The notes beneath the pieces are model-generated. The model was given only the letters and a program-made list of their open reading frames with translations, searched no databases and was not told the origin of the DNA. From Chitinophaga ginsengisoli (GTDB taxonomy: Bacteria; Bacteroidota; Bacteroidia; Chitinophagales; Chitinophagaceae): a DNA stretch of 64,000 bases. Made by a program: the position numbers and the translations under genes. Positions within the stretch are counted from its first letter, which is position 1. The number at the start of each line of letters is the position of its first letter. Positions 1 to 8,948 of this stretch are shown in pieces. The DNA lies in NCBI RefSeq assembly GCF_003014595.1, contig NZ_PYGK01000017.1, forward strand, positions 1 through 64,000. The letters are read 5' to 3'.

Positions 1-166
1 CAGTGATTGCCTTATATGCGGTTTCTGTTCGTCAGACCGGGATTTTGCCGCCGACTTCCTTCAGATTCCACCTCACGGTGGACACCCTTGTCTTGAGCTA
101 GCGATTCCTACTATCAAGGCTCGCGGAGGACTTACACCTCCTAGTTTATGAACATGCCAGGCGCAC
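1..166 (-). mobile_element. Group II intron, 5' end (domain I), truncated by window edge
   Basis: Read on the minus strand, the stretch starts with GTGCG at 166, the usual 5' end of bacterial group II introns. It then shows the GGAGG/CCTCC stem around 127-143, the GGTGTCCACC...GGTGGAATCTG block and the GACGAACAGAAACC region. These are conserved landmarks of domain I in bacterial group II introns. The rest of the intron, including any reverse transcriptase ORF, lies beyond position 1. The intron begins only eight bases after a terminator-like hairpin (174-191), an insertion preference known for class C introns. I cannot confirm the class without domains V and VI. Confidence 0.72.
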
Positions 167-173
167 AACAAAG

Positions 174-191
174 GGACTCCTAACGGAGTCC
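174..191 (-). terminator. Hairpin downstream of dusB, 5' exon of the intron
   Basis: A perfect 7-bp stem (GGACTCC/GGAGTCC) with a four-base loop, followed on the minus strand by CTTTGTT and then the intron start. It lies about 125 bases past the dusB stop and probably is its terminator, later used as the intron insertion site. Confidence 0.6.
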
Positions 192-252
192 TATTGACGC
201 GAATGATTGCGTCATGATGTTGTGGTATTTGCATTCATATGAAATACGCTTT

Positions 253-285
253 ATACACGGCGCATACACGGCGCATACACGACGT
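253..285. repeat. Three 11-bp tandem repeats
   Basis: The unit ATACACGGCGC occurs twice exactly (253-263, 264-274) and once with two changes (275-285). It lies between the intron target hairpin and the dusB stop. No function is apparent. Confidence 0.6.
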
Positions 286-317
286 ATCTCCGACACATTG
301 CGAGTACGAAACAATAC

Positions 318-1355
318 CTAAAGCGCACAATTCTCGTGGTAGTTGATCAATTTAATAGGCGTCTGGTCAAATTCAAAACCAGCATACACCTCTCCTATTT
401 CATCGAGGACCGTCATAATTTCAACCGGATCTGTAGGTGTCACCAGTCTGCTTCTGAACCCTTTGAAGTCAGGTAATCCCTTCAGGTAATTGAAATAATG
501 TTTGCGCATGCTGTAAACACCAGCCATTTCGCCCTTCCACTGCACAGATTTTTCCAGCTGGCGCTTACACACACCGATGCGTTCTTCTAATGTGGGGGCG
601 GGTAATATCTCCCCTGTCTGCAGGTAATGTTTTACCTCACGGAAAATCCAGGGGTAACCTATTGCAGCCCTGCCTATCATTATACCATCTACGCCATAGC
701 GGTTCTTGTATTCCAGGGCTTTCTGCGGACTGTCAATATCTCCATTACCGAAAATTGGTATATGTATACGGGGATTATTCTTCACTTTGGCGATTAGCTC
801 CCAGTTGGCCTCGCCTTTATACATCTGGGTACGGGTACGTCCATGGATGGCCAGCGCCTTAATACCGGTGTCCTGAAGGCGTTCTGCGACCTCTTCTATG
901 TTTTTGGTATCCTCATCCCAGCCGAGGCGGGTTTTAACGGTTACCGGCAGCTGGGTGGCCTTTACGCAGGCTGCAGTCAGCCGAACCATCAGGTCAATGT
1001 CCTTCAGTACTCCTGACCCCGCTCCCTTGCTCACAATTCCCTTGATTGGGCAACCAAAATTGATATCCAGCAGGTCTGGCTGGGTCATATCCACGATTTT
1101 GGCGGCCATAGACAGCTTTCCTTCGTCTCCGCCGAATATCTGTACCCCTACAGGGCGTTCCTCATCAAAAATGGCCAGTTTCCGGCGACATTTATCCGTA
1201 TCCTTCACCAATCCATCACTTGAAATGAACTCCGTATACATCAGGTCGGCCCCGTTCTCCCGGCACACCACCCGGAAAGGAGGATCACTCACATCTTCCA
1301 TAGGCGCCAGCAGTAAGGGGAAGTCAGGCAGCACGATATTATCAATCTTTACCAA
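318..1355 (-). CDS. dusB: tRNA-dihydrouridine synthase (DusB family)
   Basis: An FMN- and NAD(P)H-dependent enzyme that reduces specific uridines in tRNA to dihydrouridine, in the cytoplasm. The 345 residues are the normal length. Visible motifs: APMEDVSD (17-24) at the first barrel strand; NFGCPIKG with the catalytic cysteine at 102; KTRLGW; AIHGRTRTQ; and the FMN phosphate-binding region FGNGDIDS and IMIGRAAIG. It stands alone, with a possible -7 box at 1459-1466 and a terminator hairpin at 174-191. Nothing odd was seen. The subfamily letter is the only uncertain part. Confidence 0.93.
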   Translation of the reverse strand: MVKIDNIVLPDFPLLLAPMEDVSDPPFRVVCRENGADLMYTEFISSDGLVKDTDKCRRKLAIFDEERPVGVQIFGGDEGKLSMAAKIVDMTQPDLLDINFGCPIKGIVSKGAGSGVLKDIDLMVRLTAACVKATQLPVTVKTRLGWDEDTKNIEEVAERLQDTGIKALAIHGRTRTQMYKGEANWELIAKVKNNPRIHIPIFGNGDIDSPQKALEYKNRYGVDGIMIGRAAIGYPWIFREVKHYLQTGEILPAPTLEERIGVCKRQLEKSVQWKGEMAGVYSMRKHYFNYLKGLPDFKGFRSRLVTPTDPVEIMTVLDEIGEVYAGFEFDQTPIKLINYHENCAL

Positions 1356-1458
1356 AGTTGCATGTTTACTATAAAAAAAAGCGATGTCTCATTGTCTGTA
1401 TTCCGGACAGGAAAATGAATCCGAGCCGTAAAATGAGCCACCGTCCAAAATGGAAGGG

Positions 1459-1466
1459 CAAAATTA
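1459..1466 (-). promoter_or_regulatory. Possible -7 box (TAATTTTG) for dusB
   Basis: On the minus strand this matches the Bacteroidota -7 consensus TAnnTTTG, about 104 bases before the dusB start codon. I see no -33 TTG at a fitting distance, so support is weak. Confidence 0.35.
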
Positions 1467-1721
1467 CAAAAAAAGGCGGGGCTTCTGAAGTCCCGCCTGA
1501 ATGTTCTGAAGCTGTATTCAACTGGCTTGTTTTGGTTGATTATACTCACTGTCTATTCACTGTCTATATAAACCATCATAAAGGCACATTCGCATGATTG
1601 CTATCTTCCCTCTTCAGAGAGAGGTACTACTGTAAGCTCCTGTGAACTGCCATAGATCCTGATATACCCCTATGACAATCAAAACAGGGATAAACTTTGA
1701 TATGCTTCTGATCTTAAATAA

Positions 1722-1760
1722 GATGAGGTTGCATCAAAAGTAATCTGATGCAATCTCATC
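1722..1760. terminator. Hairpin with 15-bp stem, possible bidirectional terminator
   Basis: GATGAGGTTGCATCA (1722-1736) pairs with 1746-1760 over 15 positions, with a single G/T position and a 9-base loop. There is no strong U tract on either side. It lies about 220 bases past the porin stop. Confidence 0.45.
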
Positions 1761-1799
1761 TCATCTAATAAGCTAGTCACATAACTGTAATAGGAAGAG

Positions 1800-1966
1800 C
1801 GGAAGTAGCACGCGGTTTCAGATGGGAATGGCGAGCCTTCGGCTCTCCGGCGATACGACAGGTGCTGTCCAATCCATATTCAAAATCCTATTCGATTGAC
1901 AACGCGCAATAGCATTTCAGAGAGGCGCCGACCGCCATCCCATACTGAAACCGGAACTACTTAGCG
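1800..1966. repeat. Short element with imperfect inverted ends (MITE-like)
   Basis: The left end GCGGTTTCAGATGGGAATGG (around 1812-1831) is matched, inverted, by the right end CCATCCCATACTGAAACCGG (around 1935-1954). The match extends outward through an AAGTAG/CTACTT segment on both sides. Inside lies a small GAGCC-TTC-GGCTC hairpin. No transposase fits in the 170 bases. It could be a non-autonomous mobile repeat or simply a structured intergenic repeat. No second copy was seen in the window. Confidence 0.4.
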
Positions 1967-1978
1967 TAATAAAATTCA

Positions 1979-3307
1979 TCAGTTCAGGAACACCTGGTAC
2001 TGGAGAATAAAACTGCCCTTGCGGTCGGTTTTAAACGCTTCCTGGGTAGCTGCATCTACCTGGTATATGGGTCTGCTTTGATAAGCAAAAGTCAATTTAG
2101 AAGTATGCCCTTTCAGCAGCCAGTTGATACCCCCATCCCAGAAGGCCATATTATCTTTCAGTCTGTCGTAGTGCGCATACTGTAAACTGGCGTAAGGCAT
2201 CAATGTTGTTTTACCGATCAGGTTATTTTTGAATTTATACCCTACCTGTCCATACAGCAGGTTACCGGTTCCAAAAGAAGGATAACCATTACCGCTACCA
2301 TTAAGGATTTCTGGTTTGTTGCTGCCATTAGCAGGATTCATAGTAGCCTGGTTACGGATATAACCTCTGCCCCAGTTGAAGTTGATATAAGATGCATAAG
2401 CGCTTAACGCTGTTCCTGTTTGCGCATTAATAGGCGCATCATAATAAGCATCTATGGCGAAATGCTGCATATTGGATTCCACTGTATCACCATTGTTACC
2501 GGCGCGCCACATGGCATCAGGTTGAAACTGGAAACCGGCACCGATGTTAAAGACTTTTTTGGCGCCTAAATAAGTACCTGTGGTATAAGCAGTCGTATTT
2601 GCTTCCTGATCGAGGAACTGCCATTGAAAATATCCATGCCACTGCATTTTGGCGGGTTTAGCAGAGAAGGTAGCGTACGTTCCGACAGTAGGCACATATC
2701 CGTTTGACTTCTGTACTGCCATAGGACTGCTCATCACTACACGGTAATCCAGTTTACCCAGCTTACCTTTTGCATAGATACTCAGCTTACGCAGGAACTG
2801 ATCCGTTACATCGTTGGTGCTCTGTTCAAACAGCGGCGCGTCAACACCCAGGATCGTACCAACTGAGGGCGCTGAAAAACGGGTCAGGCCATTCCAGGCG
2901 CTCAGACCTCCACCCAATGATAAATGTTTCTTTACCACCTCATATTCACCCATGATATCATGAATAAAAAAACCAGCCTTTCTGTCGGAGGAATAATTGA
3001 AGTTGTTCATACCGATCTGCGAATAGATGAATACACGGTCGGCAATCTGTCCGAAGGCCTGAAATCTCGCCCTTCTTACACCAATATCAGTGTAATTATC
3101 TTTCGCATATCCGTTGATGGTAGTACCGGGGTTCATATCGGTATTTCTAAGCCAGATCTGCGACACTAATGTGAACTTGAAGTAGTTACTTCCATCCTCG
3201 TTCAACCAGATCTTACCATCTTTAAATCCCTGGGAATATGCACTCATAGTGCCTCCACCAATCAGCAGCACAGCCGCTGCCACTTTCATAAATTTGTTGA
3301 TATACAT
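1979..3307 (-). CDS. Outer-membrane porin, phosphate-selective porin O/P-like
   Basis: The protein of 442 residues starts with a signal peptide (about 1-26, ending AYSQ). A barrel-like sequence of alternating polar and aromatic residues follows. Phrases such as FKFTLVSQIWLR, the ARFQAFGQIADRVFIYSQIG segment, and a final strand ending in FILQYQVFLN fit a 16-stranded OprP/OprO-like porin with a C-terminal aromatic-rich strand. It should sit in the outer membrane as a passive channel; the substrate cannot be told. No phosphate or polyphosphate genes flank it. A second ATG at codon 7 (MKVAAAVLL) would also give a good signal peptide. Confidence 0.7.
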   Translation of the reverse strand: MYINKFMKVAAAVLLIGGGTMSAYSQGFKDGKIWLNEDGSNYFKFTLVSQIWLRNTDMNPGTTINGYAKDNYTDIGVRRARFQAFGQIADRVFIYSQIGMNNFNYSSDRKAGFFIHDIMGEYEVVKKHLSLGGGLSAWNGLTRFSAPSVGTILGVDAPLFEQSTNDVTDQFLRKLSIYAKGKLGKLDYRVVMSSPMAVQKSNGYVPTVGTYATFSAKPAKMQWHGYFQWQFLDQEANTTAYTTGTYLGAKKVFNIGAGFQFQPDAMWRAGNNGDTVESNMQHFAIDAYYDAPINAQTGTALSAYASYINFNWGRGYIRNQATMNPANGSNKPEILNGSGNGYPSFGTGNLLYGQVGYKFKNNLIGKTTLMPYASLQYAHYDRLKDNMAFWDGGINWLLKGHTSKLTFAYQSRPIYQVDAATQEAFKTDRKGSFILQYQVFLN

Positions 3308-3477
3308 TATTGCTTTGCTTTTCCTCTACAATGCAGGTCACATCATGACCCTGTTAATGGTCAGTCATGTGTAGTCATATGTAAAGGTTTCCGCTACAAC
3401 ATCTGTAAATAGATGAATACCATAGCGGGTAAGCAAACAGGATGACCCTTCTATAAAAAAGGGACTCCAAAATACAA

Positions 3478-4596
3478 TTATACGATAGCTTTCCTTTTTC
3501 TCACAATATGGGTGACATCTCCTTCTATCATCTTCTCCAGCAGTTCATATCCTCCATTGGGCCGGCGGTGTGCAAATTCCCTCTCGCTCAATGTAATAGG
3601 GCTGGTCCAGAAAAGATTTACTTTATCACCGTACATCTCCGGCAGTACGATGCCTTCGCCATTATATAGTGCAGCCGATAATACAATACTTTCAAAAGGC
3701 GCCGGCAGCTTACCGGAACCGATGGTATGCCCCTCTCCCAGCCAGCTGATATGTCTCCAGGGAATATCTACCATGCCGGAAATACCTTCCGCCATCCTGG
3801 TGATCTCTTCTTCCGTATAATCGTCCTTACTCACAGCAAGCGCAATCTCCATTCTTCTATAGGCAGGTGCATTGTCATTATACAGGTAAGATACCCATGG
3901 CATAGGACGGATACTCACACCCATGCTCAGGAAATAGATTACATTATCTTTCTCGAACTTGCCAAGTGCCATTGGCGGCCATTGGTTATTATCTATCGCA
4001 AAATACTGCAGCATCTTTCCGAAATGACGCTCATATGCAGCAATGAACTGATCCTGTATGATCGGCCACTGGGGTGTTTCTGTACTCTCCCACTTTTGCC
4101 TGAAGTCTATCGCATTCCCTACATGCTTATGCTGTTCATTCTTGCCCGGCTGGCCCAGGGGAAATACAAGTGCGTTGGCATCTCCGTCAATACAATCTGC
4201 TGCATAAGATACAGGCTCCTCGGTATATAGGCTCCAACCGGGTATAACACCCAATGTTTCTCCGTCATATAGTACAGCAGCACCGTCTTCTTCCGGCATC
4301 CACACGATAGATAACAGTTCTGCTTTTAAAGGGGCTTTCCCTTGCGGATGATTGGTAAACTGTGCTTCCAGCATGGGAGCATCACCATTTTCCATGGCGG
4401 CGCTGTCCCTTTGGGAAGGGCCGGGCTGTAAGTTGCGTAACCAGCAGGCACGCATACGATATTTCTTGCTGTGCAATTCAGCAGGATACAGGTAAAAATA
4501 AGCTGTCCGTTCGTCCTGTTCTACCACCGCAATCATGGTGTAGCGGCTGTTGGCTTGTTCTATCAATACTGTTGGTCCGTTGCTCATAATATGCAA
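3478..4596 (-). CDS. Suppressor-of-fused (SUFU) domain protein
   Basis: A protein of 372 residues with no signal peptide or membrane segment. The C-terminal half (about 165-350) reads like the SUFU-like domain seen in many bacteria, with WLGEGHTIGSG, PFESIVLSAALY and VNLFWTSPITLSEREFA as conserved stretches. The N-terminal half (1-160) resembles the DUF2314-type region often linked to it, with lower confidence. In animals SUFU binds Gli factors. In bacteria the domain often occurs as an immunity-like or binding module of unknown target. A start at codon 4 (MSNGP) is equally possible. It is probably monocistronic, divergent from the helicase gene. Confidence 0.75.
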   Translation of the reverse strand: MHIMSNGPTVLIEQANSRYTMIAVVEQDERTAYFYLYPAELHSKKYRMRACWLRNLQPGPSQRDSAAMENGDAPMLEAQFTNHPQGKAPLKAELLSIVWMPEEDGAAVLYDGETLGVIPGWSLYTEEPVSYAADCIDGDANALVFPLGQPGKNEQHKHVGNAIDFRQKWESTETPQWPIIQDQFIAAYERHFGKMLQYFAIDNNQWPPMALGKFEKDNVIYFLSMGVSIRPMPWVSYLYNDNAPAYRRMEIALAVSKDDYTEEEITRMAEGISGMVDIPWRHISWLGEGHTIGSGKLPAPFESIVLSAALYNGEGIVLPEMYGDKVNLFWTSPITLSEREFAHRRPNGGYELLEKMIEGDVTHIVRKRKAIV

Positions 4597-4644
4597 GATA
4601 ATTACTTATCATTAAACAAATACCCCAATATCATTTATTTAGCA

Positions 4645-4652
4645 TACCTTTG
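4645..4652 (+). promoter_or_regulatory. -7 promoter box (TACCTTTG) for the helicase gene
   Basis: An exact TAnnTTTG match on the plus strand, about 155 bases before the TTG start at 4808. It implies a long 5' untranslated leader, common for cold- or RNA-regulated helicases. No clear -33 element was seen. Confidence 0.5.
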
Positions 4653-4807
4653 CGTCACTTTTATTCTCTTCCTCACCAGCTTTTGCAGTTACCCTTCAAA
4701 ACATTGTGTTGGTTTGCGAGTAAGGCGGGTAAAGTATCAGCAACATCACCGGACAAGCTCCACTGCTGATAGCCTTACCAAATATTTATCATCAAAAATT
4801 AAAGACT

Positions 4808-6169
4808 TTGTCATTTGAACAGTTAAGGCTCATCGAGCCGGTGCTGAAGGCCCTGGAGCACGAAGGTTATTCTACTCCGACGCCCATTCAGCAACAAGCG
4901 ATCCCTTTCGTACTTGATAAGAAAGACCTCCTGGGTTGCGCCCAGACCGGTACCGGTAAAACAGCTGCTTTTGCGATACCCCTGTTACAATTAATGCATG
5001 AAGACCAGCAGGCTTCACGCAAAGGTCCCCGCAATATTAAAGCGCTCATATTAACGCCTACCCGTGAGCTGGCCATACAGATACAGGAGAGTTTTACTGC
5101 CTATGGCAGATTCCTCGACCTGAAAAGCCTTGTTATCTTTGGTGGCGTGTCACAGCATCCGCAAACCGAAGCCCTGAAAAGAGGCGTGGATATTCTCATC
5201 GCTACACCAGGCCGTTTGCTGGACCTCATCAGTCAGAATTATATCACACTGAGAGATATTAAATACTTCATCCTGGATGAAGCTGACAGAATGCTGGATA
5301 TGGGATTTGTACATGATGTGAAACGCGTCATCATCAAATTGCCCGAACAAAGGCAAACGCTGTTCTTCTCTGCTACCATGCCGCCGGAAATACAGACACT
5401 GGCAAACGCTATCCTGCGTAATCCGGCTAAAGTAGAAGTAACACCCGTATCTTCTACCGCAGAGACGATCACACAGTCTATGTACTTCGTGAATAAAAAC
5501 GATAAACGTAATCTGCTGCTGCACATCCTGAAGGATAAAGCTATCCGGACAGCGCTGGTATTCACCCGTACCAAACACGGTGCAGATAAGGTGGTGAAAG
5601 ACCTGAACAAAGCAGAGATCACTGCTGAAGCCATACATGGTAATAAATCGCAGAACGCCCGTCAGCGTGCTTTGAGTAATTTCAAGTCACAACAGACGAG
5701 AGTACTGGTAGCTACTGATATTGCCGCCAGAGGTATCGATATCGACGAACTAACACACGTGATCAATTACGAGCTGCCAAACGTACCTGAAACATACGTA
5801 CACCGTATTGGCCGTACAGGTCGTGCCGGTGCAAAAGGAATGGCCATCTCCTTCTGTGAAGGAGAAGAAAAACCATTCCTGAAGGATATCCTGAAGCTCA
5901 TTGCACGCGATATTCCTTTGGTGACAGAACACCCTTTTCATAACGGCGACAACCTGTCTGCTCCGGTACAGCGCCCCGCTGCGCCAAAACCTAAGCAGCA
6001 GCATCCCCGCGATAAGAAAGGAGGTTTCTCCCGCAACCGGCAGGGACATGTAGCGCCACGCGAGCATAAAGGCAATGGTGGCAGCAATGGTAACAGTAGT
6101 GGTAATGGTCAGCCGCGACACGGACAACAACGCGGTCATCAACAACGTGAAAGATCTGCATCGAAATAA
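4808..6169 (+). CDS. rhlE: DEAD-box RNA helicase, RhlE-like
   Basis: An ATP-dependent RNA helicase for ribosome assembly or RNA turnover. The 453 residues hold all core motifs in order: Q motif PTPIQQQAI (24-32), Walker A AQTGTGKT (45-52), PTREL (84-88), DEAD (157-160), SAT (188-190), ATDIAARGIDID (about 302-313) and HRIGRTGR (332-339). From about 380 on the tail is basic and rich in Gly, Asn, Gln and His, a typical disordered RNA-binding extension. The start is TTG (frame TTG TCA TTT GAA), chosen because family members begin MSFExL and no ATG lies in frame nearby. A strong terminator follows. Confidence 0.93.
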   Translation: MSFEQLRLIEPVLKALEHEGYSTPTPIQQQAIPFVLDKKDLLGCAQTGTGKTAAFAIPLLQLMHEDQQASRKGPRNIKALILTPTRELAIQIQESFTAYGRFLDLKSLVIFGGVSQHPQTEALKRGVDILIATPGRLLDLISQNYITLRDIKYFILDEADRMLDMGFVHDVKRVIIKLPEQRQTLFFSATMPPEIQTLANAILRNPAKVEVTPVSSTAETITQSMYFVNKNDKRNLLLHILKDKAIRTALVFTRTKHGADKVVKDLNKAEITAEAIHGNKSQNARQRALSNFKSQQTRVLVATDIAARGIDIDELTHVINYELPNVPETYVHRIGRTGRAGAKGMAISFCEGEEKPFLKDILKLIARDIPLVTEHPFHNGDNLSAPVQRPAAPKPKQQHPRDKKGGFSRNRQGHVAPREHKGNGGSNGNSSGNGQPRHGQQRGHQQRERSASK

Positions 6170-6183
6170 ACTGCTATTTTAAA

Positions 6184-6219
6184 ATAAAGCCCGGCTTGTG
6201 TATACAGGCCGGGCTTTAT
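6184..6219. terminator. Bidirectional terminator
   Basis: A perfect 12-bp stem (ATAAAGCCCGGC, 6184-6195, with 6208-6219) around a 12-base loop. It lies between the convergent helicase and DUF481 genes and serves both. Confidence 0.88.
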
Positions 6220-6235
6220 GCTTTTATGTCCTTGC

Positions 6236-6979
6236 TCAGAAATACTTCTCGATCGTAAGTCCGTAGCTAAACAACAGGTTCTCTCTGGCCGTACGGTTCA
6301 GTTTATTGTATGTCATCGTTGCCGTAATACTCAGCCATTTCCGCAGCAGAATAGAGAGATTCGAGGTAGAACGGATATTGTAGTCACTGCCATGTGATAA
6401 GGAATTCTGCAGGAAATGAGTACCATCAATAATAATGATGTCATGTATCACAAACTTATACCCCAGGCGGAAAGAATTCCTGAAAGTATGATATACATCC
6501 CGGATGGTATCTTCCAGGAAAAGGTCGCTATTCTCAAACAGAATACCATCACTGAGTGAAAGGTAAGCCCCCTTTCTATCCAGGACATTATATGCAATGC
6601 CTCCCCCTCCCTGGAAACGGTCGTTGATCTTGAGTGAATAGCTTTTATCATAGTTAGCCAATCCCCAGTAATAGATCTGACGTACAGCCCTGAACAGGCT
6701 AAAGTCCATTGATGCAGCAAAGTCATTGTTGGTCTTTACACTATCCTGCTCACCATACACCCATCCCCCACTTCCATTCAATGCTATTTTTTTCTTGCTG
6801 ACACCTACCCTGAAATTATTATTCAGCAGATATGACCTGCCATCCTGTGTTCTGTTGATTGACCCTAAAGAAGAGAACTTGCCGTAATAATGAACAGAAT
6901 CGCTGAATTGCCCCTGTGCAGTGGTGTAACAAATCATCATCAGTAACAAACTAAAAACATACCTCATAATTAACAACAT
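6236..6979 (-). CDS. DUF481 family outer-membrane-like protein
   Basis: The protein of 247 residues has a signal peptide (about 1-24, ending AQGQ). A beta-rich body follows, with the DUF481 pattern of repeated strands (GKFSSLGSINRT, SYLLNNNFRVGVSKKK, and LSITATMTYNKLNR near the end). The family consists of small predicted barrels of unknown role. It lies 10 bases after the App1-like gene on the same strand, so the two are probably cotranscribed. An ATG at codon 5 (MRYVFS) is an alternative start. Function unknown. Confidence 0.7.
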   Translation of the reverse strand: MLLIMRYVFSLLLMMICYTTAQGQFSDSVHYYGKFSSLGSINRTQDGRSYLLNNNFRVGVSKKKIALNGSGGWVYGEQDSVKTNNDFAASMDFSLFRAVRQIYYWGLANYDKSYSLKINDRFQGGGGIAYNVLDRKGAYLSLSDGILFENSDLFLEDTIRDVYHTFRNSFRLGYKFVIHDIIIIDGTHFLQNSLSHGSDYNIRSTSNLSILLRKWLSITATMTYNKLNRTARENLLFSYGLTIEKYF

Positions 6980-6989
6980 TCGTTTATGT

Positions 6990-8000
6990 TTACGCGATCA
7001 GTCCCAGCTCCTTTGAGTGAGCAATAGCCTCCCTGCTATGTTTGAAATAACAACAGGGAATACCTCTTGCACTGATCACCTCAGCAATTTCCTGTGTAGC
7101 GGCATAACGGCTGTTCCTGACATGCCGCAGGTAAACAGCAATGATCTGTGAAGTGAAATGCCGGGTAATCGCCTCGTAGATATTCGGGTCTTCCTGTGTA
7201 TCATCTCCCAGCAGGATAAACCGCATATGCGGATAATGTTTCAGTATACGACTGATCCTTGTAAACTTGGTTCCATGGTGCTGCTGTCCGCTTTTCAGCA
7301 ACATATGTAAAGGCTTCAGCTGGCTTAAAAGAAATACACCCTCGGGCAGTCCGTGCATGCGGCAGAACTCGCGGATATATGCATACAGGTTCCATTCACT
7401 GCTGGACACATAAAAGAACGGGCGTGGAAGGCGCATTTTATTTACCGCATCACTCAGCAACTGGTAATGATTCACCACACCTTCAAAAGGCTTACGTGTA
7501 CGCGCATTTCGGGTAAACAACACATGCAGCCTTTTGAAAATAGCCGCAGAATGTGATATCAGGAACGTATCATCGATATCTGAAATACATCCGAACTGAC
7601 TACGATGTGGAATTATCACTACACCCATCGCACGCGTTACCGGGCTTTCTTCCACATTCGTGATCACTACTTCCACTACATGATCACCGGGATCCGGCAT
7701 CTTTTCCGGTACCCACTGCAGATGAAAAAAACCGTCCGATTCCGTTACCGCTGTAATAGTACGCCCCTCCCATACCAACTGCACTGCTGCTCCTTCCCTT
7801 GGTTTTACTATGAACAATCGTAACAGGGCTATCATGTTGAACAATGGGAAGCGATTATACCGCATGGTGGGTAATGGTCCGCGATCCAACACATGACCGA
7901 ATATTTCCAGCTGTTCCACACCGCCTATACCATGGTAAACCCTGATATGAGTTCTTCCCTCCAAACCCAGCCAATGTAGAATTTTATTCCATACAGACAT
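6990..8000 (-). CDS. App1-like phosphatidate phosphatase (DUF2183)
   Basis: The protein of 336 residues has the HAD-type motif DIDDT near residue 140 (SDIDDTFLISHSA). It is followed by FFYVSSSEWNLYAYIREF, LLSQLKP and the later acid motif FILLGDDTQEDPNIY. These are landmarks of the App1 family, whose yeast founder removes phosphate from phosphatidic acid to give diacylglycerol. The N-terminal 130 residues form a beta-rich region that includes a GRTITAVTESDGFFHLQW stretch. There is no signal peptide. It is divergent, by 51 bases, from a lipid-kinase-like gene that would catalyse the reverse step. The substrate is inferred. Confidence 0.78.
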   Translation of the reverse strand: MSVWNKILHWLGLEGRTHIRVYHGIGGVEQLEIFGHVLDRGPLPTMRYNRFPLFNMIALLRLFIVKPREGAAVQLVWEGRTITAVTESDGFFHLQWVPEKMPDPGDHVVEVVITNVEESPVTRAMGVVIIPHRSQFGCISDIDDTFLISHSAAIFKRLHVLFTRNARTRKPFEGVVNHYQLLSDAVNKMRLPRPFFYVSSSEWNLYAYIREFCRMHGLPEGVFLLSQLKPLHMLLKSGQQHHGTKFTRISRILKHYPHMRFILLGDDTQEDPNIYEAITRHFTSQIIAVYLRHVRNSRYAATQEIAEVISARGIPCCYFKHSREAIAHSKELGLIA

Positions 8001-8051
8001 TCAGGCGCTTATTTTGTAATGAACAGAGTGTATTAATTACACATAAAACAT

Positions 8052-8948
8052 ATGGCGCAGCAATCATCTATGCAGCTCCGGCTTCTTTTTGTAATCAATC
8101 CTGTTTCAGGCGGCAAAAAGAAGGCCGATCCTGAAGCATTCATCAAAAATTATTTCAATGAAAGACAGGAAGAGATCCATTTTTTCCTGTTAGACAAGCC
8201 ACAGCGGCCGCTCACAGACCTTATCAGCAAAATAAAGCCTGACTGTGTAATTGCTGTTGGCGGCGATGGCACCGTGAAAATGGTAGCAGAGCTGCTAGTG
8301 AATACAGCTATTCCTATGGGCATCCTGCCCGCCGGATCTGCCAATGGTATGGCAACAGAATTGCATATTCCGGCCGACTGGGAACAGGTACTGGGTCTCA
8401 TCACCAGAGAACATCCGGCTGTTGTGATAGATATCGATCTTATACTGATAAATGGTAAAGAGACCTGCATCCACCTGAGTGATGTAGGACTGAATGCACT
8501 GCTGGTAAAGAATTTCGAGCAACGGGGAATACGCGGAAAACTGGGGTATGCACTCGCCATTTTCAAAACCTTATGGCAGAATAAACGGCTGGAAGTAAAA
8601 ATAGAGAACCAGAAAATACACCTGGTCCGCCATGCTCATATGATCGTGCTGGCTAATGCGCGTATGTATGGTACAGGCGCCAGTATTAATCCCGATGGTA
8701 ATCTTACCGACGGCCTGTTTGAAGTGGTGATATTACGGAAGCTGTCCATTCCGGAACTATTGAAGATGTTATTCAGGCATCGCCCTTTTGACCCTGCTAA
8801 AACAGAGATCCTCCAGGCCAGCCAGGTGACCATCAGTACCCGGAAGCGGGCTCACTTCCAGATAGACGGTGAATACCTGGGCAAGACCAACCAGGTGCGC
8901 GCCAGTATATTATCCCGTGCACTGAAAGTGATCGTACCTGTCACATAG
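8052..8948 (+). CDS. Diacylglycerol kinase family lipid kinase (YegS/BmrU-like)
   Basis: The protein of 298 residues has NPVSGGKKK (16-24), the nucleotide-binding GGDGT (70-74), LPAGSANGMA (about 96-105) and the C-terminal FQIDGEYLG. This is the usual layout of the DAGK catalytic family, which phosphorylates diacylglycerol or related lipids at the inner membrane. Length is normal for the bacterial members. The start gives MAQQSSMQLRLLFVINP; an ATG at codon 7 is possible. Its divergent neighbour is an App1-like phosphatase. The exact lipid, which could be a sphingolipid in this phylum, cannot be told from sequence. Confidence 0.85.
   Translation: MAQQSSMQLRLLFVINPVSGGKKKADPEAFIKNYFNERQEEIHFFLLDKPQRPLTDLISKIKPDCVIAVGGDGTVKMVAELLVNTAIPMGILPAGSANGMATELHIPADWEQVLGLITREHPAVVIDIDLILINGKETCIHLSDVGLNALLVKNFEQRGIRGKLGYALAIFKTLWQNKRLEVKIENQKIHLVRHAHMIVLANARMYGTGASINPDGNLTDGLFEVVILRKLSIPELLKMLFRHRPFDPAKTEILQASQVTISTRKRAHFQIDGEYLGKTNQVRASILSRALKVIVPVT

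Larger units (their letters stand above)
1356..1978. other. Intergenic region with inverted repeats
   Basis: No convincing gene lies in these 623 bases. Two ORFs of 66 and 79 codons on opposite strands overlap the dusB start region and look like chance. The region holds a possible dusB promoter, a 15-bp stem hairpin (1722-1760) and an element with imperfect inverted ends (about 1800-1966). Confidence 0.7.

Noticed and set aside
898..1374. Plus-strand ORF of 158 codons over dusB
   Set aside because: It is antisense to an intact, well-recognised dusB and has no family features.
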